From positions 18,676-32,797 of the forward strand of contig PBTP01000042.1 in NCBI GenBank assembly GCA_002729275.1: a stretch of 14,122 bases of DNA. The letters are read 5' to 3'. Under the pieces are notes generated by a model that saw nothing but the letters and a program-made list of their open reading frames with translations, was not told the origin of the DNA and searched no databases. Of the stretch, positions 7,158 through 14,122 are shown piece after piece (the first letter of the stretch is position 1; each line of letters starts with the position of its first letter). A program made the translations under genes and the position numbers. Source of the DNA: Roseibacillus sp. (GTDB taxonomy: Bacteria; Verrucomicrobiota; Verrucomicrobiia; Verrucomicrobiales; Akkermansiaceae).

Positions 7158-8848
7158 TCGAGTTTGATGGCATCCAATTTAATGATTTTATCAGTGGCCG
7201 GATTATGGCCGCGCTGATCGAGCACGATGCCTCCCTGACCGAACTTGGGCATGACCAAGTTCCCAACCGGGTTTCCCGGCCGCTCTTCATGTCGGCTATA
7301 GCACAGGTCAATAGCCTGCCCTTTCTCCCTAAGGTCGCCGAGTTTTGTGATGCATCCCTTCTCGACGATTGTGACCCCGCGCTCCTAACCCGGGGAGGGT
7401 TCACTCCTCTCTGTATTCATGCAGATCGACTTCTGGTAGCAGTCTCGAATCCTTGGAGCTCCATACCGGATGAATATCTCTCTCCACGTTTTCCCTCACT
7501 GCAGATCGAAAAGGTTGTAACGCTGAGCAATGAAATAAGCCGTGCGATTGAACGTGTCACCACGACCCAGGGCCCGAATCGGTCTCAACTGGAGTCGATC
7601 GATGTTGAGGATATCGATGAAGGTCTGCAGGACTTTGATGTCACGGTCGAGTATGATGAGCCGATTGCACAGCTTGCGGCTACAATTCTTGCTACGGCCA
7701 CGAAGCTCAGGGCCTCAGACGTTCACTTTAAAGTGGAGAAGGAGGCATTCTACTACTGCTACCGCATCGACGGAGATCTGGGAGATAAAGTCGAAATGCC
7801 GATGAAGCTCAAGGATCGGATCGATGCGTTTTTCCTGAATTTGATGAAGTTGCCAGCAGAAACGCGCAACACTACACCTGGAATATCAGGACGCTTTACG
7901 ATCGCGTACTATCATCGGCCAATCGATATCCGGTATGAACGCCACCGGACTTACAGGGGATACCATGTCACGATGAGGCTCCTCGATAAGAGCCACATTA
8001 ATGTGAAGCTGGGAAAGGGCTCTCTGGCCTTTGACGATGAGACTCTCTTTGAGCTCAATCGGGTGATGGAAATCCCGGCAGGAATCATCGTGATGAGCGG
8101 TCCGACTGGATCGGGAAAGTCCACGACATTGAATGCGATGTTACGGGAGCTTAATCGGCCAGAGGTGAACATCCTGACACTGGAGAATCCGGTGGAGGAT
8201 GAAATACCGGGGGTAACCCACTGCGATTTGAAAAGTTCATCAGAATTCAAACCGATGATTACCAGCTTCATGCGTAGTGATCCGGATATTATTCTGATGG
8301 GCGAGGTTCGCGACACAGAATCAGCCGAGCTGGCCATTGAGGCTGCGGTAACCGGGCACAAGGTTTTGACGACGATTCACACACCTCGAGCCTCCCAGAT
8401 TATTGAGCGTTTTGAGCAACTGAAGATCGAACGCTGGAAAATTGCGCAGACCCTAAAGGCCGCATGCGCCCAGCGCCTGATCAAGGTTCTTTGTCCGGAG
8501 TGTAAGATTCCCATCGCGGGCATCGGTGAGACAGAGCGGCGACTGTTCAATCTCGGAGAGGAGTGGGCTGAGCGGTCTCTGTTTATTGGAAGGTCGGGAG
8601 GGTGTTCCGAGTGCCGGGAAACCGGCTACAGCGGGCGGACTGCAATTGTCGAAATTATCCCGATCACGCCAAAGGTTTCCGACCAGCTTTCGAAGGGAGA
8701 GATCAGCCCATACGATCTTGAGATGATGGTTTTTAAAGATGGAGCTCTTCCCAATCTCCGGCGAAGCGGACTTCGTCTTCTGGCTGATGGACAGACTGAC
8801 CTGAGAGCGGTTAGCAAAACAATCGATATGACCTACTCTGATGAATAA
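7154..8848 (+). CDS. pilB: Type IV pilus extension ATPase PilB
   Basis: GspE/PilB-family ATPase, 564 residues. It forms the cytoplasmic hexamer that drives pilin assembly through PilC. The N-terminal domain (about 1-140) is MshEN-like, with LFMSAIAQVNSLPFLP and DRLLVAVSNP. The catalytic part carries Walker A GPTGSGKST (316-324), Asp box TLENPVEDEIPG, Walker B DIILMGEVRD (about 379-387) and His box AAVTGHKVLTTIHT. The tetracysteine zinc site has CPEC (447-450) and CSEC (484-487), followed by RETGYSGRTAIVEI, typical of PilB and not PilT. The Asp box has Asn where Asp is usual (ENP for EDP). ATG 7154, which overlaps the preceding stop, is chosen over GTG 7121. The gene overlaps pilC by 8 bp. Confidence 0.94.
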   Translation: MIEFDGIQFNDFISGRIMAALIEHDASLTELGHDQVPNRVSRPLFMSAIAQVNSLPFLPKVAEFCDASLLDDCDPALLTRGGFTPLCIHADRLLVAVSNPWSSIPDEYLSPRFPSLQIEKVVTLSNEISRAIERVTTTQGPNRSQLESIDVEDIDEGLQDFDVTVEYDEPIAQLAATILATATKLRASDVHFKVEKEAFYYCYRIDGDLGDKVEMPMKLKDRIDAFFLNLMKLPAETRNTTPGISGRFTIAYYHRPIDIRYERHRTYRGYHVTMRLLDKSHINVKLGKGSLAFDDETLFELNRVMEIPAGIIVMSGPTGSGKSTTLNAMLRELNRPEVNILTLENPVEDEIPGVTHCDLKSSSEFKPMITSFMRSDPDIILMGEVRDTESAELAIEAAVTGHKVLTTIHTPRASQIIERFEQLKIERWKIAQTLKAACAQRLIKVLCPECKIPIAGIGETERRLFNLGEEWAERSLFIGRSGGCSECRETGYSGRTAIVEIIPITPKVSDQLSKGEISPYDLEMMVFKDGALPNLRRSGLRLLADGQTDLRAVSKTIDMTYSDE

Positions 8849-9974
8849 CGGAACTGTCACAACAAATGCAGGGACCTTTTCTCCTGCGACATCACAGCCC
8901 GCCGTCCGGGCTAAGAGGGAGAGCAAGGTTCAAAGGTTCAAGAAGAAGGATCTGATCCACCTTTTCAGAGGGCTTTCGTCGATGTTGAAGGCTCAGATAA
9001 ACACTTCGGATGCGCTTAAGTATTATGGACAGGGGCTGCCCAACAAGGTGATGGCTGCTACCCTCGAGCAGATCCGGCTTGATACGGAATCAGGGATGTC
9101 GATTCACGAGGCATTCCGCAAGACGAACCGGTTTGACGATATGACGATCGGATTGATCCAGGCAGGGGGGGACTCTGGTCAATTGAACCGGGCATTCCGG
9201 GAGTTAGCTGATCGTTTGAAAGCAGAGCTCTATTTCAAGAAGCAGGTTCGTAAGGCAGTTCTTCTTCCCGGAATCGTGATCTCAGTTCTGATCGGTGCCT
9301 TTATTGTCTCACAGGTCAAGATTGTCCCTCAGGTAGAAGGGATGCTCGAGCAGGTTCGCCAAGCGCCTGACGGCCTGACGGCAATCGCCTTCAAGGTTAG
9401 CCACGCAACCCGCATCCTCTGGCCCTTTGCCGTGCTCAGCGCCCTGGTGGTGGGGGTTCTGATCTGGCGCTCTGAGGGCACCCGCAATGTGATTACCTCG
9501 ATAGCGATGTCCAAGTGGCGATTGCTAAGTCAGTTAATTATGAGCCTCAGGCAGATGACATTTCTTTCCACCATGGAGCTTCTTTATTCTAACGGGATTA
9601 ATTTATCCAAGTCGATGCGAGTAGCAGCAAATTCAGTGAAATCCACGCCGCTCTTCCCCGAGATCCGCAATGCCGCTGAACAGTATGAGCATTCCGGGGT
9701 GCCCCTATCTCTTGCTTTCAGCAAATTCACCTCAGTCGATGAGCAGGTGGTTCACATGATGTCGATTGGAGAGAGGTCTGCCTCGATTGATAATCAACTG
9801 AAGATGCTGGCGGACATGTATGAGGAGGAGTCCGAAAACTATATGAACGATTTCACCCAGGTCTTGAACTTTGTGGTGCTCTTAATGGCAGTCTCATTGA
9901 TCGCAGCGGTATTCATCGGGACCTTTCTTCCGATTTTCCTCATGGGCCCGAAGATGATGCAGAGCGGCATCTAA
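8841..9974 (+). CDS. pilC: Type IV pilus inner-membrane platform PilC
   Basis: A 377-residue polytopic membrane protein with two type II secretion F domains (about 38-158 and 238-365). The first holds IGLIQAGGDSGQLNRAF (about 103-119) and the second MMSIGERSASIDNQL (about 306-320), the paired motif seen in PilC/GspF. Three membrane spans are visible, near 139-158, 192-210 and 341-368. It forms the platform that PilB turns or pushes against during pilin insertion. The start overlaps the end of pilB by 8 bp. The N-terminal extension of about 30 residues is Ser/Thr-rich and then basic (RAKRESKVQRFKKKD). Confidence 0.93.
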   Translation: MNNGTVTTNAGTFSPATSQPAVRAKRESKVQRFKKKDLIHLFRGLSSMLKAQINTSDALKYYGQGLPNKVMAATLEQIRLDTESGMSIHEAFRKTNRFDDMTIGLIQAGGDSGQLNRAFRELADRLKAELYFKKQVRKAVLLPGIVISVLIGAFIVSQVKIVPQVEGMLEQVRQAPDGLTAIAFKVSHATRILWPFAVLSALVVGVLIWRSEGTRNVITSIAMSKWRLLSQLIMSLRQMTFLSTMELLYSNGINLSKSMRVAANSVKSTPLFPEIRNAAEQYEHSGVPLSLAFSKFTSVDEQVVHMMSIGERSASIDNQLKMLADMYEEESENYMNDFTQVLNFVVLLMAVSLIAAVFIGTFLPIFLMGPKMMQSGI

Positions 9975-9986
9975 AATCACAATTTC

Positions 9987-10406
9987 ATGCAACTGACCCC
10001 AATTGACCGCTGGCTTCGCGAAAGATTCATCTATCAGACCCATGTCTATACGATGAGGCTTCCGGAATCGGGACTTTCTGGACAGGTGACAATTGAAGAG
10101 CTTGGGGAGTCCCCGAGCCGGCGTTACCGCTATCGGCTGGTCGTGAATGCCAAAAGGGATCTTGAGTCCCTTCTGACTGCTCTTCGGTCTGGCAATCAGA
10201 TGTTTGCAACGCGGATTGTTGAGACAGATCCCTGGTATCGGCCAATCATTGCGCCGAAAGGGAAGAGTTTTTTCTTCAGGACCTTTTGGTGGACTGTAAC
10301 CGCTGGTTGTATCGCAATCGCACTGAGTCTGACCTACCGGATTAACTCTGACGAGGAGCTTAAGGCAGAGATAGGGCAATCCCTGAACACCCTTCTTGGG
10401 AAATAG
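9987..10406 (+). CDS. Single-span membrane protein of unknown function, T4P cluster
   Basis: A 139-residue protein that I do not recognise. It has a basic, soluble N-terminal part (about 1-92; includes a beta-like stretch SGQVTIEELGESPSRRYRYRLV cut short here in meaning to strands flanking ESPS), one membrane span near 97-117 (WWTVTAGCIAIALSLTY), and a short tail of about 20 residues. With a basic pre-span region (KGKSFFFR) the N-terminal domain is likely cytoplasmic. It lies 12 bp after pilC and 35 bp before a prepilin gene, on the same strand, so it is probably part of the pilus operon. It could be a partner of PilC or PilB on the inner face of the membrane; that is inference from position only. 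Confidence 0.6.
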   Translation: MQLTPIDRWLRERFIYQTHVYTMRLPESGLSGQVTIEELGESPSRRYRYRLVVNAKRDLESLLTALRSGNQMFATRIVETDPWYRPIIAPKGKSFFFRTFWWTVTAGCIAIALSLTYRINSDEELKAEIGQSLNTLLGK

Positions 10407-10441
10407 TTCAGGGCAATACAGACCGTAAATAAAAACATACC

Positions 10442-10852
10442 ATGAGAAAAAATGTGCACAACGGATTGTCATCACGAGGGGTTACCCTCGTGGAGCTGAC
10501 CGTCGTAATTTTTGTCATCCTCAGTATCATGGGGGCAACGATGTACTTTGCGGGAAATATTGGGGAATGGAACAAGGGGAAAAAGGCTTCGTCAGCTCTA
10601 AGGGAGGTCTTTGTGGCACAGCGGTCTTATCTAGCTGATAATCCGAGGCAGGAGGTGACCCTGATCTCCGGAAGGGATTTGATCCAATACCTCCCGAGTG
10701 GAGGTTCCGTTCTCCCTGGGGTGGAAGATCTCAATGGAAACACCCTTTCATTTGATGTTACCAAGTCACCACCTGTTCTAACAGAATCAAGCGGCTTGGT
10801 TTATGATCCTTCGGGCTCCTCGACAGACTCCCTCTGGGATGTAGGCGAATGA
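10442..10852 (+). CDS. Type IV prepilin-like protein (minor pilin candidate)
   Basis: A 136-residue protein with a 13-residue leader ending SSRG, followed by VTLVELTVVIFVILSIMG. This is a prepilin peptidase site with Gly at -1, Val at +1 and Glu at +5. Its N-terminus closely matches that of the pilin at 1285-1689, including leader length and the shared TL(I/V)ELTVVI core, while the rest differs. It has no cysteine. The C-terminal half is Ser/Gly/Pro/Asp-rich and ends DSLWDVGE. It sits with small accessory genes, and its stop overlaps the next start (ATGA), which fits a minor or priming pilin. A major-pilin role cannot be excluded. Confidence 0.83.
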   Translation: MRKNVHNGLSSRGVTLVELTVVIFVILSIMGATMYFAGNIGEWNKGKKASSALREVFVAQRSYLADNPRQEVTLISGRDLIQYLPSGGSVLPGVEDLNGNTLSFDVTKSPPVLTESSGLVYDPSGSSTDSLWDVGE

Positions 10853-11319
10853 AGAGAATACATACATACCTGCTGTTCGCTCTGGTCGCTACTGTCTTTC
10901 TTAAGCCGGCCGAATTACTGGCGGAACAGGATTCTCTTCCCCTCGGCTATCGTTTTGCGGGGAACTATCGGTTCGACAAGCGCGTAAAGATCAGGGATGG
11001 AGAAGCTCTTAAAATCCAGAGCAAAGCCTTTTATTGTCGTGTCTATACGGATGGAATTACGGTCAGGGTTTACGGCGAAAATTCGAAGGAAAGTTACACC
11101 TCCTTCACGATTCATCGGAATGATGGCATCCTTACTGGGGCTGGGACTAACAAGATGGAAACTCTTCCCGGACTACAGGCCTACTCGTTGGTAGGGAATG
11201 TTCTCAGGCAGCTTACCTTGACCGAGGACCGGCTAGTAGTGACCAAATTTCCCGCTTTTTCGGATGTGGTAGAGGTCACTTATGCCAATAGAAGAATTTC
11301 TCTTAATGGTGCGAGATAA
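10849..11319 (+). CDS. Secreted protein of unknown function, T4P cluster
   Basis: A 156-residue protein with a clear signal peptide (basic start MKRIHTYLLFALVATVFL, likely cleavage after LLA near residue 25). The mature part has one cysteine and appears mostly beta-stranded (for example ITVRVYGENS, YTSFTIHR and RLVVTKF). No lipobox is seen. I do not recognise the family. The start overlaps the stop of the prepilin-like gene (ATGA), so the two are likely made together. This suggests a periplasmic or surface partner of that pilin, but that is inference from coupling. Confidence 0.65.
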   Translation: MKRIHTYLLFALVATVFLKPAELLAEQDSLPLGYRFAGNYRFDKRVKIRDGEALKIQSKAFYCRVYTDGITVRVYGENSKESYTSFTIHRNDGILTGAGTNKMETLPGLQAYSLVGNVLRQLTLTEDRLVVTKFPAFSDVVEVTYANRRISLNGAR

Positions 11320-11324
11320 GGATC

Positions 11325-12029
11325 ATGAATGCACCTAGAATACCCCAGGATACTCCAAGCCTGACAACAGCTTGGAATGAGGGCGCGCCGTCTGGAGAGG
11401 AAATGGCGAGGAAGGTGTCTTCCGAAGCCGTGAATTCCTGCGGGTGTAAGCGCTGCGGTGTTACCCGGTGGTATCCTGCCATGATGCTGGCAAGCACGGC
11501 CCTGACCGCAGTATTTTTCTGGATGTATATTACCAAGCCCGTTTTTTCTCCCTTGCCGGGGTTTACTCCTCTAGGACCTGATCCTGCCCCTCAAAGTTTA
11601 GAGCCACCAGGGGAAGCTGAAATCGAATCCTATATTACTTCCCGGAATAATCTGGATCCTGATGCTTTGAAGGTCCCGGGTAATCCGCATTCCCAGCCTG
11701 AAATCTCGGATCGGGAGATAGTTTCTGGGGACGAGCTCCGGCCTCTGATCATCAAAAGGAACGGGTCTTCACTGTTTCGCCGGTTTCTACCAAGAGCCTC
11801 TCCCGATCGGGCATCCGAAGAGGAAGTTCGTGGTAGTAGGGAAGGTGAAGCGGGGAGTAATGAGCGAGAGGAGAGAGCAGATGTAAGCCGCTGGAAAGGC
11901 GTGAGCCCTGAAGGCGATATAGGTAAAGTCGGGGATCCTGACTCAGGAGACTTTCACGTCCATGCATCCGTCATGGGTGAATTTATGGTCTCAGAGAGGG
12001 TGGAAGAAACAAATCATGGGGTTGAGTAA
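11325..12029 (+). CDS. Membrane protein with CGCKRC motif and disordered Pro/Glu-rich region
   Basis: A 234-residue protein I do not recognise. An N-terminal segment of about 48 residues ends in a compact cysteine cluster, CGCKRC (residues 39-44), just before one membrane span (about 50-70, YPAMMLASTALTAVFFWMYI). The remaining 160 residues are rich in Pro, Glu, Asp, Arg and Ser and look disordered. Three cysteines so close to the membrane could bind metal or be lipidated; the sequence alone does not decide. It lies 5 bp after the previous gene, and its stop overlaps the next start (TAATG), so it belongs to the same operon. Confidence 0.58.
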   Translation: MNAPRIPQDTPSLTTAWNEGAPSGEEMARKVSSEAVNSCGCKRCGVTRWYPAMMLASTALTAVFFWMYITKPVFSPLPGFTPLGPDPAPQSLEPPGEAEIESYITSRNNLDPDALKVPGNPHSQPEISDREIVSGDELRPLIIKRNGSSLFRRFLPRASPDRASEEEVRGSREGEAGSNEREERADVSRWKGVSPEGDIGKVGDPDSGDFHVHASVMGEFMVSERVEETNHGVE

Positions 12030-12514
12030 TGAGGAGCTCTCTTTTTCAAATTGCGACCTTTGCTGTCCTTCTGGGAGTAATGGCTGGCGCGGCATTGATT
12101 CATTCTTTGCAGTTTGTCGAGAACGACAGGGCTGGGGAATGGCGCGGTTTTATTCAGGAAGATCATGTGCAAACACACCGGAGTGCATCAACCGAAGTGG
12201 AGCGTGAGGAAAGAGAGCTAGGGGTCTCTTCATCCACTCCTGATGGCGAGGCAATGACGCTGAAGGCTCTCGAGGAAATCGTCGGTCGCTTGCAGGAGTT
12301 GAATGCGGCGAATTCAGAATTGAGGAATACTAATGCATATCTCCAAGAGCAGTTAAGGGAAACCAACCGGGATTTGAATGAACTTCAATTCCGTGTGGAT
12401 ACCCACAGCGAGTCCTTCCGTCCTCTCAGGGTATCGTCTAACGAGGCATCGCTTTTATGGAATTCCATCAGCCCCGGAGGAAATCTCCACCCTCTTCTGC
12501 CTCCTAAGAAGTAG
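12029..12514 (+). CDS. Membrane-anchored coiled-coil protein of unknown function
   Basis: A 161-residue protein with an N-terminal hydrophobic segment (about 5-25, LFQIATFAVLLGVMAGAALI) that acts as a membrane anchor or signal-anchor. A charged linker follows, then a coiled-coil region (about 78-125, with spaced Leu and Asn/Glu such as RLQELNAANSELRNTNAYL) and a short Pro-rich tail. No recognised family. The start overlaps the stop of the CGCKRC gene (TAATG), so the two are probably co-translated and may interact. It is the last + strand gene; only 84 bp separate it from the convergent - strand gene, and I see no convincing terminator there. Confidence 0.6.
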   Translation: MRSSLFQIATFAVLLGVMAGAALIHSLQFVENDRAGEWRGFIQEDHVQTHRSASTEVEREERELGVSSSTPDGEAMTLKALEEIVGRLQELNAANSELRNTNAYLQEQLRETNRDLNELQFRVDTHSESFRPLRVSSNEASLLWNSISPGGNLHPLLPPKK

Positions 12515-12598
12515 TGAGGTAGCAACTCCCCGGACGGAGCCGATAAGCACGCTGCCATTCGAGGAGATGCTTTTCGGCGCGTTGAGTGACTACCCGGA

Positions 12599-14122
12599 TT
12601 AGTCAACTTGCTCGATAACTACAAGCCAGTTCATCTGGCTAATTGGAGGAAGCTGCTCAGCTTCAGTGATCGAGTAGAGCTCAGCTTTAATCTTACCGGC
12701 GAGGACTTCGTCATTCGCTCCCGAACGCAGGTCTAGGGGCCGTGCGTTTTGATCGCTGTCTTTTCCAACGTGATTGACCTGCCCTTTCAGGGTGATGTTC
12801 ATGGGTTGGTCTCGAATTCCAAAGCGCTTTTCTGGAGTAAAGAGAGAAATAGGTGGGAAAACTTTCTGTCCTTGAGTGTCAATGCCCCGAGGGACGATAT
12901 TCACGTCGTTCACCAGATAAGTCCTCAATGGGGTCACCAGCGAAAAGCCAGTTGAGAAAGAGGTGAAGTCCTTTGTGTCCCGCAGGATCAGCGCGATATC
13001 GGTCGGAAGCGACGGAATGTTAGGCTTAAGAATTCGGATATTATCTCGATAATTTGCGTTCACCATCAGGGAATTATTCGCCGAAGTGGAATCGCCTCCA
13101 ATGGATCGGAGAAAGGCAGGTAACCTCCCGACGTAGACCGATAGGGCCTGACGTTCGATGCCATCATTTTCAAGGTGAAAGGGGAAACGAGCGCCCGTGT
13201 ATGATCCGGTGGTAGGCCAGTTGTGGCCCCGGGTATAAACAATCTTGCGCTCAATTCCACCCGCCAGATAAGTAAATGAAATTGCGATTGGAGTCTGATC
13301 TTCCGGTGAAAGGACATCCTCAACCCTTAGTTTCATTACGGTTTGCATAGCGGGTCGGCTGTAAAGATTCCAACCAGTCGGGGAGCCTGAGTTGTGGTCG
13401 TCAATCTCTTCAAGATCGTCAAAGGCATCCCGGCCACGGGCAATGGGAAGAAAAGTCACCAGACCAGAATCCGAAGAGCTGGACATTGGGAAGAAGGCAG
13501 TATTCTCCGCTTCATACTGTTCGCGGGAGGGAAGATTGCCGGTAAGACTGTCTGAGGTGACTCCACCTACTGAGGACTCTTCCCCCAGGGAAATGCCCCG
13601 ACGTGCAGCCAGGCGATCCAACCGAACGGTTCCCTCGGTTGAGGCGCGGGAGGCGAAGACACCACCCGAAATCCGGATGTCGCCCCAATCTGACCCGTTT
13701 TCATGTTTTCCGAGGATCGCACTCCCTGCACTTCCAAGAGCCAGCTGGGAGGGGACTTCATAAAGGGAGAGGATAAAATTTTTCCTTACGGTAGCAACTC
13801 CGGTGGAAGATTTTGAGGCTTCACCAGAGGAGAGTGAAAAAGCCCACCAATTACGCTTCGCCACGAAATAATCGGATTGTGCGACATACCCGAAGTGGAT
13901 ATCGGGGTAGGGCACAGGCTTGAACTGCCCACCACCGGGATATGTTTTTGCCATCGTGATGATGGGGCGGTCGCGATCCATTTTTTCGATAGCTCCATCT
14001 GATACTCTTAGCGACTCGGGGTATTTCGCTCCCAGAAGAGTGCTGGTATTGTTTGTGCCAGCATTCACGTAGAACTGGTTCAGAGAGGGTTGGCTCTTGA
14101 TCCTGTCGATGGTATTTTTGAT
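12599..14122 (-). CDS. 3' part of a large unrecognised gene, probably envelope protein
   Basis: The C-terminal 507 residues of a protein whose frame runs unbroken to the window edge; the GTG at 14068 is not a likely start because 18 more codons precede it. It is rich in Ser, Gly, Asn and Thr. One stretch (near 13560-13690) alternates short strands (WGDIRISGG, GTVRLDRLAARRGISLG), somewhat like a beta-helix or bactofilin strip. The end, LPPISQMNWLVVIEQVD, is compact and hydrophobic. No membrane span is visible in this part. In Verrucomicrobia, large envelope proteins with pilin-like N-termini are common, and this could be one; its N-terminus is outside the window. Convergent with the pilus genes, so not in their operon. 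Function not assigned. Confidence 0.75.
   Translation of the reverse strand: MKNTIDRIKSQPSLNQFYVNAGTNNTSTLLGAKYPESLRVSDGAIEKMDRDRPIITMAKTYPGGGQFKPVPYPDIHFGYVAQSDYFVAKRNWWAFSLSSGEASKSSTGVATVRKNFILSLYEVPSQLALGSAGSAILGKHENGSDWGDIRISGGVFASRASTEGTVRLDRLAARRGISLGEESSVGGVTSDSLTGNLPSREQYEAENTAFFPMSSSSDSGLVTFLPIARGRDAFDDLEEIDDHNSGSPTGWNLYSRPAMQTVMKLRVEDVLSPEDQTPIAISFTYLAGGIERKIVYTRGHNWPTTGSYTGARFPFHLENDGIERQALSVYVGRLPAFLRSIGGDSTSANNSLMVNANYRDNIRILKPNIPSLPTDIALILRDTKDFTSFSTGFSLVTPLRTYLVNDVNIVPRGIDTQGQKVFPPISLFTPEKRFGIRDQPMNITLKGQVNHVGKDSDQNARPLDLRSGANDEVLAGKIKAELYSITEAEQLPPISQMNWLVVIEQVD

Noticed and set aside
7241..7262. 8-bp perfect stem-loop (GAACTTGG / CCAAGTTC) early in pilB
   Set aside because: Chance-level length, inside a firmly coding stretch, no T run.
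8453..8926. 157-codon open frame on the - strand across the pilB-pilC junction
   Set aside because: Antisense to two clearly conserved genes; no domain or signal.
12515..12598. Search for a bidirectional terminator between the convergent genes
   Set aside because: Only a 4-bp stem (CTCC/GGAG) was found and no T run, which is not enough to call a terminator.
13392..13763. 123-codon open frame on the + strand opposite the last gene
   Set aside because: Arg/Ser/Pro-rich shadow of the 507-codon - strand frame, which continues unbroken to the edge.
1..14122. Interpretation as a type II secretion system
   Set aside because: The PilT-like ATPase, the PilO/PilP-like proteins before the secretin, and short pilins fit T4P better; no GspC- or GspK-like gene was seen, although the GspL-like layout is noted.

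Overview
The window looks like a chromosomal type IV pilus (T4P) assembly locus from a member of the Verrucomicrobia. The evidence is a secretin, a PilB-type ATPase with a tetracysteine zinc site, a PilC-type membrane platform, a PilT-type ATPase and two prepilin-like proteins. They are set among inner-membrane alignment proteins in an order (pilin, PilM-like, PilO-like, small periplasmic protein, secretin) that, from memory, resembles the Akkermansia muciniphila Amuc_1102 to Amuc_1098 cluster. The taxonomic call is an inference from gene content and protein style; no rRNA or other marker is present.

Layout. All genes from 26 to 12514 lie on the + strand. Positions 26-1222 encode a PilT-like retraction-type ATPase whose frame is open to the left edge. 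A cysteine-containing type IV pilin follows at 1285-1689. The 133-bp gap after it holds a perfect 12-bp stem-loop, a second small stem-loop and a possible promoter. From 1823 a tightly packed run begins, with many ATGA or TAATG stop-start overlaps: a PilM/PilN-like (or GspL-like) fusion, a PilO-like protein, a secreted PilP-like protein, the PilQ secretin, a small protein that resembles a free-standing GspE/MshE N-terminal domain, PilB and PilC. A tail of small genes follows: a single-span membrane protein, a second prepilin-like protein, a secreted protein, a membrane protein with a CGCKRC motif, and a membrane-anchored coiled-coil protein. The four non-pilin tail genes match no family I can name.

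How it would work (inference from known T4P biology). PilB on the cytoplasmic side drives pilin addition through PilC. The PilMN/PilO/PilP-like proteins link the motor to the PilQ outer-membrane pore. The PilT-like protein would power retraction. The first pilin could be the major subunit or a minor one. The tail genes are candidate lineage-specific accessory parts.

The right end (12599-14122) is the 3' part of a large gene on the - strand, convergent with the pilus genes and open to the window edge. I do not recognise it with confidence. No tRNA, rRNA, CRISPR array or insertion sequence was seen.
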